DNA of 64,000 bases from Schizochytrium sp. CCTCC M209059 (lineage: Eukaryota; Sar; Bigyra; Thraustochytrida; Thraustochytriidae): NCBI GenBank assembly GCA_000818945.1, contig KN805420.1, positions 195,141-259,140 on the forward strand, read 5' to 3'. The position numbers and the translations under genes are program-made. This document shows, piece after piece, positions 19,330-28,925 of this stretch. The notes under the pieces were generated by a model. It searched no databases and was not told the origin of the DNA. It was given only the letters and a program-made list of their open reading frames with translations. Position 1 is the stretch's first letter, and each line of letters starts with the position of its first letter.

Positions 19330-21456
19330 TAAGAATGTTTTTTTTTGTCCTCTCGGCTGATCTCATCATTACGCAATTTTCTGAGCAGGCTCAGACCTAG
19401 CCAGAAGATCACCAACTACGGTGCCGATGCAGCAAGAGGGAACAAGCTTGCAATTCGACCGATGGACTGATCCCCGACCTTTATGCCGCGGTTTGCGAGT
19501 CTCGTACGTGAGGCGAGTCTCGTACGTGATGCGAGTCTCGTACGTGAAGAAGCATGTTGTCCCTGTGCGCGCGTGCAAAACGGTAATGGTGCGACTCGAG
19601 CGGGCGTTTGTCCATTTCGGATCCTCTGCCAGCAGCTCTAGGTTGCAGATCCGTGCCGTGCCTTGTGCCGTGGTGTCAGCAGCCTGGGGTTCGAGATTGG
19701 TCGACTTCTTGCAACGGCATTGACGTTGTGATCAGTGTGGCTCGTGACTGACTGCTGTAAAGGTCTGAAGTGTGCCTCGGAGCTTGATTCATCGCTGTCA
19801 ACAGTAGCAGCTGCACTGCGACTCCAGCAACAGCAATCCACTATTCGGCATCGGAACGTCTTTTGGCTTCATTTTCTTTTTAAAAGTCGGCACGCGCCAA
19901 TTTTGTTAGCAGCCACAGACAGCTCTGCATACAGGACCGAGATTCAACGCTGCTGCTGCGGTGCACAACAGCTGGCTGGTCGGTACAGCCTGCAGCTGGC
20001 TGGAGATGCGCGGGATTCATTATGTTCAGGCTAGCCAATGGCGGCCGTAGGCTCAAAGTAAAGAAGCCTTCATAGGTCTGCGACCCTTGACGACCAAGCT
20101 GACACGCACGCAGTGTTCAGCAGGCTCAGAAAGGCGAGGGTATACCTCGGACACTCGCAGCGATCTCACAGCGGTGTGGCTCTTTCCTTCCTCAGCCTGC
20201 CATGAGCAGCGGCAGCAGCCAGCTTTCCACTCACTGCCTGCAGCTGAAGATGACACTCTTGTTGATGGACTCCCAGTGGTGGCAGCCGTAGCTGCAGCGA
20301 CTTGATCAAGCATCCTAACCGGAATAGCCAACCAATCAACTAGCTAGCCAGCCAGCCACCTCCAGGTCACACGTGCAGTCGATGGCTTTCGACAACGATG
20401 ACACTTGCTGCGATACCACCCCCGACATCAGCCACTGTTGCATATCTGTTGCATATCTGTTGCAGCTGGCAGTGTCTACAAACTCAGACGCCTGGCTCTC
20501 TTCCGTGTCGCTCGAATCAGATTCCCGGGGCTGGCGTGGCGCCTGGTCGTTCGTTCCTTGCGTGCCTGGGCGCTATGGCGGCTGCTAAAGTACACAGTAA
20601 CGTAGACAAAACTCCTCGGCCTGGGCGGACCTTCTCGAAAGAACACGCCAGTCGGCCGGGCGGCCCGCAAGTGGGTTATGCGGCCCCGCGCAAGGCGGCT
20701 ATACCGCGCGTACTGTCGGTTATCCGGCGCGCGCCTCTCTCTGCGCCGGCCAAAAGCCTGTTTGTTGCTCGGCCGCGCGCCGCGCAAGTGGACACTGCGC
20801 GGCCGCAAGTGGGCAATGGCGCGGCGCAAGTTGTAAGAAGCGGCTTTCTGACTGCCTGCCACTGACTTATGACTGACTGACTGACTGACTGACTGGAAAA
20901 AGGGAGAGAGGTAGGCAGAGAGAAAGAGAGAGAGAGTGAGAGTGAGAGTGAGGCGCGGCGGCAAGCAAGGCCAGAGAGCGATCGGCGGGGGCTCCGGCTC
21001 GGTCGCGCGCGCCCGCCCGCCCGCTCGCCGCCGCGCCGGGGAGGGAGGGAGGGAGGGAAGGAAGGAAGGAAGGGGGGAGGAGCGGGGCGGCGCGCCTCTC
21101 TGCCGCGGCGCGCGCCTGCCCGCCCGCGCGCGCGGATTCGTGTGGCTTTTCATCCACTCGTTCATCCGTCCGTCCGTCAGCCGTCTCTGCTTGGCCAGGC
21201 CCCGCTCTCGCGCGAGGGAGGCGAGGGACGCGCTGCTCCAAGAGGAAGGGAGCGCCGAGGCGAGGCAAGGCAAAGGCGAAGCGTCCCCGCCCCGCGCCTC
21301 GCGCGCGCCGTGCGTCGCGCCATTTGCGTCGCGAGAGCTTTGTTCGTTCCTTTCATTTCCGTCAGCGTTCCGCAACTCCTTTCCTTTCCTTCCTTACCTT
21401 TCCTTTTCTGCCCTGACCTGACCTGGTCTTTCTTTCTTTTTCCTCTCGAGCAGGAT

Positions 21457-21487
<31 letters not shown>

Positions 21488-22524
21488 TACCTGTGCGAAA
21501 GTCTTCCCGCTGCTCGCGCTCGTTCCGCAGAGAGCGCATCGTGATTTAGCCTGCACGAGGCCAGTCCGCGACAGCGTGCGAGGCGTAACAGCAAGCAAAG
21601 GCCTAGTCCTGAACCCTCGGCGGGACGAAGTTGGGTGCCGGGTCGATCTCCGGCATCGATTCCTGCTCTCCAAATCTGTTTAGAACCATCCGCCGGCGCC
21701 TGGAGGTTGACATATCGGGTCGATCATCACCAGGGAGAGCGTGTTCGGGACCTTTTGCCTGCATTTGCTTGCTGCTGCAAATCGCGCGCTGTCGTCTGCG
21801 GCGAGGGAAGCTTCGGCTACCCTGTCTCTGCAACTTTCACACATTCCATATTCTCTCACACATCTTGTTGTTGTCCCAGGCTGGGATAACTTTTCACCTT
21901 TCGGGCAAAGCATTGGACTAGCTTTCTGTGTGAGCACTCGGCTCATTCATTTCGTCCCTGCTATATTGGCCCTTTCTCACCTGTTCTCTCGAGAACTCTC
22001 TGTTAGTTCATTGCGGGCGCCGAGTGGCCCCGTGGAACAACCAAGTGCTCGCGTCATCTGTGCGTTGAGCAGCTATCAAAGGTAAATTTTGCCAATTCAG
22101 AAACGAAACCAAAAAAACATCCAAAAAACCAAAAAAAAACACATTCAAAAAACACAAAAAAATAAAAAGCAAAAGACGACCCGGAAAGTCTTCAACAGGG
22201 AGCTAGTCGAGAGCGACCGAAAGCTCAAGGTATGTTTTGAAAGAGCTGCACACCCGCTGGCCTGTACGGTGGTACTGACAAATTTCTGGAGGTTGATTGA
22301 TGTACAGGTTGTATTAGGCGTGATCGAATCGTTCATTCTTTCTTGCCATCCTCGTTTCACTGTTGGAGATCTTGCTCCTATTCAACTCGGGCCGTTCTTT
22401 TTCTTTTTCTCTCCTCATTAGTCTTTCTGTCCCTCTTTGTCCTCTAGCCCAAATCGCACGTTCGCACTCAGGCCTCGGATATCGCAAGCGTCTTTGCTCT
22501 GTTTCGGGGGTTGTATAGGCGACC
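19330..22524. other. 3.2-kb repeat-rich spacer
   Basis: No gene is confidently supported. Contents include: an 18-bp direct repeat gcgagtctcgtacgtgat, three copies, at about 19494-19550; (gact)n at 20870-20896; a purine-rich gagagagtgagagtgag tract at 20895-20955; GC-rich imperfect repeats to 21330; and (cag)n of about ten units at 21458-21486. A pyrimidine-rich tract with an A-rich block (22105-22165) follows. The last few hundred bases probably belong to the 5' leader of the HAD gene. On the minus strand, 21603-21720 reads as a protein-like tail ending in PAPNFVPPRVQD and a stop; it could be a terminal exon of an unrecognised spliced gene. Confidence 0.4.
22230..22447 (+). other. Candidate 5'-UTR intron of the HAD-like gene
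   Basis: A consensus donor (caag/gtatgt at 22230) and a pyrimidine-rich acceptor (ctttgtcctctag, ending 22447) bracket 218 bases. The downstream frame has a stop near 22516 before the ATG at 22525, so the intron, if real, lies in the leader. It needs transcript support. Confidence 0.3.
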
Positions 22525-23547
22525 TTGCTGGAACCTTTTCTCCGCGTTTGTCCTATTCCACTCCGTGCCTTTTCTCTTCGCATCCTCATCAAGAGTCGAA
22601 GGGCGAATTTTCTGATCTCCTCGAAGATCTTCAAAGAGTCCAATCTGACGTCAGAGCGGACATCTCCGCCACTTTCCGGCACCACGTCGCCTCTCAATAT
22701 TACCGTTCCGGGCACGATTGAGTGCAAAGAGGATCTCGACGCCACGCCCAAGGCTAGCCAGAGCCTTGAGGAGGCGGAGATGCTGGAGGCTATTATGGCC
22801 CCCCCGAACATGCAGTCCTCGCTAATGGACGCGAAACGAGGTGCGTCCTCTGAGGAGGCGCTCCTTGGCGCCTCGGCTGCTCAGCTGCAACAGAAGAATT
22901 CCATCATGCACGCTGACAACTCGCTTTTCATTATCGATTGGGACGACACGCTGCTGGCCACCTCGTGGCTCGGCGCGCAAGGCCTTCGCCTCGATGCCGC
23001 AGAAATTCCCGCAGTTGTGCAAGAGGAACTTCGCGCTCTCGAAGAGTCCATGGTACAGATCCTCTCGCATGCACTTTCGCTCGGCAAGGTAGCCATTGTG
23101 ACCAATGCTGAGAGCTCGTGGGTTGAACTATCAGCGCGCAAGTTCGTCCCTGGAGTATGCGATCTTCTTTCGCAGATTCGAATTCTCTCAGCTCGCTCGA
23201 GTTACCAGGATGCTTTCCCGAATCAAGTCGAGCAGTGGAAGATGGAGGCTTACAAATGCGTCTTCCATGAGGCGTTTCCTGACCTGGCCTCAGGATCGGG
23301 AAAGGCCCATTATCCACGAGTCCAAGTGCTGAGTCTCGGTGATAGCATTTACGAGCGTAATGCGCTCATGAGCCTTGCCGAGACGGTCGGCACTGAAAAG
23401 CTTCTACCCAAGTCAGTGAAATTTGTGGAACGCCCGAATCCTGGACAGCTCGTTCGTCAGATTGAAATCGTACTGGACAATCTGCACGATGTCTACGCCT
23501 CCAACGCGGATCCCGTGGATCTTATGCTCGAGCTCGAGTACCTTTGA
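22525..23547 (+). CDS. HAD-superfamily phosphatase-like protein
   Basis: A 340-residue soluble protein. The N-terminal 130 residues are low in structure and Ser-rich. The HAD fold then shows motif I SLFIIDWDDTLLATSWL (about 132-148; DxDxT with the nucleophile Asp and acid/base Asp), motif II AIVTNAESSW (Thr near 194), a Lys within WKMEAYKCVF (motif III, about 240) and motif IV LSLGDSIYERNA (about 272). It resembles a broad family of protist and plant HAD proteins of unknown substrate that begin with the same DWDDT block. The start is the first ATG after an upstream in-frame stop; the true start could be further down, since the N-terminal part is poorly conserved in character. The C-terminus is complete. 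Confidence 0.75.
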   Translation: MLEPFLRVCPIPLRAFSLRILIKSRRANFLISSKIFKESNLTSERTSPPLSGTTSPLNITVPGTIECKEDLDATPKASQSLEEAEMLEAIMAPPNMQSSLMDAKRGASSEEALLGASAAQLQQKNSIMHADNSLFIIDWDDTLLATSWLGAQGLRLDAAEIPAVVQEELRALEESMVQILSHALSLGKVAIVTNAESSWVELSARKFVPGVCDLLSQIRILSARSSYQDAFPNQVEQWKMEAYKCVFHEAFPDLASGSGKAHYPRVQVLSLGDSIYERNALMSLAETVGTEKLLPKSVKFVERPNPGQLVRQIEIVLDNLHDVYASNADPVDLMLELEYL

Positions 23548-23992
23548 AAAAAAGAAAAAGAAAAAAGAAAAGCGCATCAAGGAGAGGCACTTTTATGCGC
23601 TCATGCTGTGCACCAGTTGGCCCGTGTTGCTCAATGGCGGTGTACGTGTCTCTCCGACTCGACGCTTGGGCTCCAAGTTTCCACAAGGGACGGGTCTAAT
23701 GGCCATTGCCCCCCAAAAATATCAATGGAGAGGCTTCATCGATTTCCTATGCAGCCAGGCATCCATCCTCGCTGCAAGCAAAAAGTATTCGCGAGTTCTA
23801 CTTTTCAATTTCGAAACACACGCTGTAATTCAATTCAATTCACATAAAACAAAAACAAAACAGAACAAAACAAAAAGGTCTAGCGACAGATTATCTTGAC
23901 TTGAAATCGAATCTGAAACGAGGAGAGTGACATTCTACTTTGGATATCGTCCATTTTTCTGTTTGTTCTTTTTGTCTTTTGTAAGTAGGCCC
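23548..23992. other. Spacer between convergent HAD and ZIP genes
   Basis: It holds an A/G-rich run immediately after the HAD stop and (aaaac)n near 23845-23875. It is probably composed of two converging 3' UTRs. No gene seen. Confidence 0.4.
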
Positions 23993-25192
23993 TCAATCAT
24001 CGTGGCTATGTGAGGCCCCAAGCACCAGAGGAAGGATCGAACCGAGTATAAGCACGCCAAGCTGTTTCTGGTCCAAAACGCCTTTCTCGTTGCGTGGGAG
24101 CTCGGCAAGTGCGTGCACCATGCTCACGTAGAGAAAGGTCCCTGCTGAGAAGAGAATTCCAAATCCGATAAAGTTGGGCGACGCGAGACCAATTCCTACG
24201 AAGTTTGAGTCCAGCAAAGCGAAGATGAGTAGCGCACTTGCAGGTGCAGCGATGGCGAAATAGGCAATGTTTGCGCGCACTGCGCCAATTTCCAAACCCG
24301 TATTCCGCAGATACACGCTAAGACCGAAGGCCGCTGGGACCTTGTGCATCATAATTGCGAGGAAGACCATGAGCTCCACTCGACGCAAACCACCCGAAAC
24401 GCCAGAGGCCTTTGTTGCACCGAGAGCAAGTCCGTCCGCCGCAGCGTGAATAAGCAGGCCAATTGTGACGGTCACGCGACGTTTCACTGCTCTCTTCGAC
24501 ATGTGAAGCTGAGATGGCATTTCGTCTACACCTTCGAGCCGAAAAATCCCTGGCCCATCGTTTTCCGAGACAGCATCTTCAGTGGCTGTTGGCGCAATTT
24601 GCTCCGAGACTTGGTCATGCCCAGAAAGTACATGATCCATCTCATGGACATGTGTGCCCTGGCCGAGAAGATGGTCGACGCAGAGCATGAGCAGGAACCC
24701 AGACAAAAGAGCGAGTCCGATGATCGACTCTGGGGTGAGGAGCAAAAGGTGGTCCTTGCCACCTCGGGCAGCCTCTTCCGCCTCGTGCAAGCTATGAACG
24801 CCTTCGGGAATGATCACGGTGAGCGCAGTGCCAATGAAAAGCCCAGCTGCAAGTGCATTGACCGCCCGAAGCTGTTTGTGGCTCATCGACATATGCAGAG
24901 GTGTAATCCCCGCTCCAAAGGCTCCGACGAACATGGCAAGGCTCATTATACAAAGCTCCAAAAATGGTTGCCACTGCATCGTTGGCTCTTCCTGCTGCAT
25001 CTCAACCTCTGCACTTGCTTCGAAAATGTCCGGATACTCGTGCACGTGCAGATGAGCAGGCATTTCTTGTGACGTTCGAATTTGCTCGGCATCCACTTTT
25101 CCATAAATCACCGCGGAGAAGAGAAAAAAGATGAAGACAAAGTAGAAGCTACAGCCTGCCCCTGAGCAATTAACGGCCGCCCAGGACGACAT
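23993..25192 (-). CDS. ZIP-family zinc transporter, ZIP9-like
   Basis: A 399-residue membrane carrier that would move Zn2+ (possibly other divalent ions) into the cytosol from outside or from the Golgi. A signal peptide or first helix (about 14-33) precedes a His/Glu-containing luminal segment. The eight-helix ZIP core starts near 73. The hallmark helices IV and V are present: LLIHAAADGLALGATKASG (about 241-259) and AIMMHKVPAAFGLSVYLRN (about 276-294), with the His and polar residues of the binuclear metal site. Residues 168-225 form the variable cytosolic loop with scattered His. These motifs and the length best fit the SLC39A9 subfamily. It ends SHSHDD, a His-containing tail. Upstream (25375-25450) is a gacag/ccagg simple-repeat tract. 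Confidence 0.88.
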   Translation of the reverse strand: MSSWAAVNCSGAGCSFYFVFIFFLFSAVIYGKVDAEQIRTSQEMPAHLHVHEYPDIFEASAEVEMQQEEPTMQWQPFLELCIMSLAMFVGAFGAGITPLHMSMSHKQLRAVNALAAGLFIGTALTVIIPEGVHSLHEAEEAARGGKDHLLLLTPESIIGLALLSGFLLMLCVDHLLGQGTHVHEMDHVLSGHDQVSEQIAPTATEDAVSENDGPGIFRLEGVDEMPSQLHMSKRAVKRRVTVTIGLLIHAAADGLALGATKASGVSGGLRRVELMVFLAIMMHKVPAAFGLSVYLRNTGLEIGAVRANIAYFAIAAPASALLIFALLDSNFVGIGLASPNFIGFGILFSAGTFLYVSMVHALAELPRNEKGVLDQKQLGVLILGSILPLVLGASHSHDD

Positions 25193-25893
25193 ATCGCTGT
25201 TCCTCTCTCACTCGGCCGTCCTCTTTAGTGTGTATTCCCAGCGGGGATCTATCTACCTGCCTTAGCCGTTGCTGCGAACGTCCGTCTGCTGCTTGAGATC
25301 TGGCCGAGCGTCCCTAACCTCGGAAGTGTTGTGGTTCTTTCTTCTTCTTCAGGCAAGCGGTCGGGCAGGCCAGACAGGCAGGCTGGCATACAGACAGACA
25401 GACAGACAGGCCAGGCCAGGCCAGACCAGTCCAGGCCAGGCCAGACCAGTGAGCTCTGCTCTTCGGATCTACGTACTTGCCTGGGCTTTCTTCTCCCTCC
25501 GGAGTTGACGGCTGACTGATTGCACGCACGAGCCTCTTTTTGTCTTGGCTCGATCCGAGGAGAGGCTGGCTGGCGGGAGTCCTCTAATTTGCTGCAACCG
25601 CTCGGGCATTCAATCAATCACCGGACCCGGGGCCACTACGTTTTTTTTTTTTCTTTTTCCTTTTCCTTCTTCTTTTCCCTGCCACCCAATCACATCAAAC
25701 CAGTCGATCGATTCGCGCGGCACAGAACTGCAAGCCGCCTTCGAGACCTGAGACGGTCTGCGCATTTGCGGCGGCGACGAAGGCGGTGGCGGGGGTGTCT
25801 GGAGGAAGGCGAGGGGAGACAGGGACAACGGGCCACGTCTGCGTTCTGGAGTAAAGGTAGAGCGCTCCACGCCTCAGCCCGAGCAAGAAGCAG
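25193..25893. other. Divergent promoter region of ZIP and nucleolin-like genes
   Basis: It contains (gaca)n and (ccagg)n repeats at about 25375-25450 and a T/C-rich run at about 25637-25680. No gene is seen. It serves two divergently transcribed genes. Confidence 0.45.
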
Positions 25894-26967
25894 ATGGCCA
25901 AGCGCGACCGCAAGCGCGGCAGGGACCAGGACAAGGGGGATCAGGAGGAGAAAGTCTTGGCCAAGATGAAGAGCGATAACGAGGACGTGAAGAACAGCGA
26001 TGGCGATCACGATAAAGAACTTGATAATGAAAACTCGGACAGCTCCTCAAATTCGTCGTCGTCGTCGTCGTCGTCGTCATCGTCACCATCGGAAGACGAG
26101 GGTACTGGAGCCACCGCGGCTCCGAAGTCAAAGAAGCAAAAGACTGAGTCGAGCACCAGCTCTCGCAAGGTCAGCACCAGCACCGGCGATGAGGACGTCA
26201 ATAGCGACGACGAAGACGAGGACGAGGACGAGGGAAGCGAAGGTGAACTCGAAGCATGCACCGTGTATATCGAAGGGATTCCTTGGGGTGCTTCTTCAGA
26301 AGAGATCTGGACCCTCTTTTCCAGTGTTGGAACTCTGCTTGACCTGCGACTACCGCGGTGGAATGACTCCGGGCGACTTCGCGGGTACGGCCACGCCGAC
26401 TACGGCTCCGCAGAGGAAATGCAAAAGTGCATCAAGAAGCTGGACCGTCATGAAATCGGAGGGCGTTACTTGCGCGTGACTGAGGCTAAAACAAAAAGCG
26501 CCGCTACACTCCGTCCTGGTGCAAGCGGGCGCCCCGTTTCAGAAGTTCCGGACACTTGCAAATCTCTCTTTGTGAAAAATCTGCCCTATGATGCTGACGA
26601 ATCCATGGTCGAAGAAGCCTTCACATCCTTTGGCAAGGTTCAAAATGTTCGCCTGACTCGATGGAATCACACAGGCCGTCACAAGGGCTTTGGATATGTG
26701 GAATTTACCTCGAGCGAACCAGTCAAAGCCGTGCTTGCTTTGACGACGCCTTTGCACGTTGGGGATCGAACTGTTGCTGTCGACGCAGATGTCGAAGGCG
26801 GAGGCCGACCGAAAGGAAGCTTTCGCGACGCTTCGGGCCGCCAGTGGCACAAGACGGATGGACGAAAGCTTCGTCAGCAGCAACAGCATCAAGGTCGCGG
26901 CCGTGGTCGCGGCCGTGGCCGTGGTCGTGGTCGAGGTCGAGGTCGAGGCCCATCGCTTAATTTCTGA
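25894..26967 (+). CDS. Nucleolin-like RNA-binding protein (two RRMs, acidic N-terminus, RG-rich tail)
   Basis: A 357-residue protein. Residues 1-118 alternate basic, poly-Ser and Asp/Glu-rich stretches, the nucleolin/Nsr1 pattern. RRM1 is at about 121-200, with RNP2 CTVYIEGIP and RNP1 RLRGYGHADY. RRM2 is at about 224-302, with RNP2 KSLFVKNLP and RNP1 RHKGFGYVEF. The tail (about 330-357) is a string of Arg-Gly dipeptides, a typical substrate for arginine methylation and a nucleolar targeting element. The likely role is in the nucleolus, in pre-rRNA processing and ribosome assembly, as for yeast Nsr1 and vertebrate nucleolin. The poly-Ser and Arg-Gly tracts are encoded by trinucleotide and hexanucleotide repeats and may vary in length. 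Confidence 0.87.
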   Translation: MAKRDRKRGRDQDKGDQEEKVLAKMKSDNEDVKNSDGDHDKELDNENSDSSSNSSSSSSSSSSSPSEDEGTGATAAPKSKKQKTESSTSSRKVSTSTGDEDVNSDDEDEDEDEGSEGELEACTVYIEGIPWGASSEEIWTLFSSVGTLLDLRLPRWNDSGRLRGYGHADYGSAEEMQKCIKKLDRHEIGGRYLRVTEAKTKSAATLRPGASGRPVSEVPDTCKSLFVKNLPYDADESMVEEAFTSFGKVQNVRLTRWNHTGRHKGFGYVEFTSSEPVKAVLALTTPLHVGDRTVAVDADVEGGGRPKGSFRDASGRQWHKTDGRKLRQQQQHQGRGRGRGRGRGRGRGRGRGPSLNF

Positions 26968-27304
26968 TAAAAGAAGGATATCCTCGTCGTAGTCTTAAAA
27001 GATTGACTTCCTACCCAGCTTTTTGATGAATGTTCAGCGGTATAAATTTAATTTTGATTGTGAGTACAACGAAAATTTTCGGACGAAACTACTCGCCACT
27101 CCATTTTTTCAGCAACACGCCGAGATGGATAGATAACAATCGAGATTGTCGTCACACTGACGCCTGTGCCGTTTTCGAAAGCGTTTTCTACAAACGTATT
27201 ACTTTTCTGCTAGAATTTGGCCCTAGGCGTGGAAGTAATGCTTTAATCCAATTTTTAGGACGCACACACTCATTTCCCCTCTTCCCCGAAGGGGATTTTC
27301 TTCT
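26968..27304. other. Spacer between convergent genes
   Basis: AT-rich; probably two 3' UTRs meeting. No gene seen. Confidence 0.4.
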
Positions 27305-28111
27305 TCATCGAAAGGGCGGTCGATAGTGAGAAGCAGCTTCTTTTGCCCGCTGAAGGGCGCCAGGGTCGGGGAAAAACCACTCGAGATGGAAACTACGCTT
27401 CTGGCACGCATAGGCAGTGAACCCTGGGTCAATCGGCACCCCAACTGTGTCAATGGACCACTCGAACTCAGGTCGCATCATATGAGGCAAGCGACAATGA
27501 CGAGGTGCACTCGAGATGCTAACATACACACCGCCTGGTCGCAGAACGCGCGAAATTTCAGCTAATACACGAGCCACCTTACGCACGCCACCCAAGGAAG
27601 AGAAGATGGCGTCGAGAAAACCCTTGTCCACCACGTACTCGAAAGATGCATCAGGAAAGGCACTCAAATCTGTGCAATCCATACAGAGAAACTGGACACC
27701 ATGCAGATGGGCGTCTCGCAACTTTACATGCTCCACAGCAGGACCGCTAAAATCAATGCATGTCTGGTTTGTCCTTCCTTGTTTCCATAATGCTTCAGGA
27801 AGTCGAGAAACTCCACATCCGAGATGCAAAAGTGGATCATGCTTTGAACTCTCTTTAAGAAAAAGGTCCAAGATATCTATAATCTCGCTTGGCTTTCCAT
27901 ACCATTCACTTTCCTGAGCGCGGCGCTCCTTTCTCTTCTTTGGAGCGGTCACACACCGCGCGAGACTGTCACAACCCGCGCCACCATGAGACCGCGCGGC
28001 GCCCTGCTCTTCGATACGCTCGGCTTCAGTGTCTGTTGTTGTGCAACCGAGCCCTGCGCGTCGACGGTGCTCGCGCTCCCAGAATGCGAGGCTACCAAAG
28101 CTTTCGCTCAT
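27305..28111 (-). CDS. Class I SAM-dependent methyltransferase, EEF1A-KMT4/METTL13-like
   Basis: From the ATG at 28109-28111 the protein is 268 residues; the frame is open for 23 more codons upstream but begins with low-quality sequence. After a variable insert, the block ESEWYGKPSEIIDIL is followed by motif I LLHLGCGVSRLPEALW, post-I Asp (CIDFSGPAV), motif II FLCMDCTDLSAFPDASFEYV and post-II VVDKGFLDAIF, then LRPGGVYVSIS. The spacing and the ASFEYVVDKGFLDA segment resemble the group that includes METTL13, EEF1A-KMT4/ECE2 and CSKMT lysine methyltransferases. A substrate such as eEF1A is plausible but not shown. The insert between SLAFWERE and EWYGKP (about 45 residues, charged) is longer than in those relatives. 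Confidence 0.75.
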   Translation of the reverse strand: MSESFGSLAFWEREHRRRAGLGCTTTDTEAERIEEQGAARSHGGAGCDSLARCVTAPKKRKERRAQESEWYGKPSEIIDILDLFLKESSKHDPLLHLGCGVSRLPEALWKQGRTNQTCIDFSGPAVEHVKLRDAHLHGVQFLCMDCTDLSAFPDASFEYVVDKGFLDAIFSSLGGVRKVARVLAEISRVLRPGGVYVSISSAPRHCRLPHMMRPEFEWSIDTVGVPIDPGFTAYACQKRSFHLEWFFPDPGALQRAKEAASHYRPPFR

Positions 28112-28925
28112 CTTGAAGTTGGCTTTTTGCCTCCAGTGCAGTGCGGTGCTGTGCTGTGCTGTAGTTCGGATATTGTTCAAAAGTAGCCGTTACGCGAGGC
28201 TCAGTTCGAGTCGCGGGCACTGTGATCCAAGTCATCTTTACCCCGGTAACGCAAAGGCCCAGGGCAGGGCGAATCGTAAAGGTTTCACCTCAACTTCTTG
28301 GGCTGACCCAGAGGAAGCCTCAGGTCGTCTATGAAACAGTAAGATCTGAACCCCTGCGAACTTCCGGTCGTGCTGGAACACGAGGCAGGTCGTGGCCAGC
28401 AGCTCTCCGAGACATTCCATGAGGGTAAATAAAGTCCCTGATTTTCTTGTTCTTTCCGTGACTTTTCCCCCATGGCTGTATATATCGTCTGTCCAAAAGG
28501 CTTTTCCACGCTCGCAAATGCCATGATTATCCAAACTTATCAAACTTTTACTGAGCGAAAAGGGGTCTATTATTCGCACCTCTCTTTGTTTTTAGACCGT
28601 TTTTGATACTTTTTTTTGGAGGGGGGGAAATAAAAAGCCGTACTAGTTTTGTTTTCCAACGAAGAGAAAACTTGCCAAGGCAGGCCATCGCCAGCAAATC
28701 AGGGATAGGGCTGCGCAGACGCCTCAGCGCAGCGGCTTCCGCGGCCGCGGCGAAGGACGGCAGCGCGGCGGAGGGGTGACTCATCCCGCGCCGCCCCACT
28801 CTAGCCTTTTCGACTGCTACAACAAGCTAGCAGAGCACACGAGCCTCGATTTTTCACCATCAGAAAACAGGAACAAGTCGGGTCGAGCAGCCTGAGAGAG
28901 ATTTGAAGGGCAACGCCCCCGTTGC
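28112..28925. other. Divergent spacer upstream of the methyltransferase and cathepsin C genes
   Basis: Minus-strand open frames at 28238-28579 and 28285-28524 were examined and have no recognisable motif. A GC-rich patch (28700-28800) lies roughly 130-230 bases before the cathepsin C start. No gene is supported. Confidence 0.4.

Noticed and set aside
20398..21549. GC-rich frames on both strands of the spacer
   Set aside because: Arg/Ala/Pro-rich translations of repeat DNA, open in several frames at once.
28238..28579. Two overlapping minus-strand frames in the methyltransferase-cathepsin spacer
   Set aside because: Looked partly protein-like, but no motif, no clear start context, and two frames compete over the same DNA.
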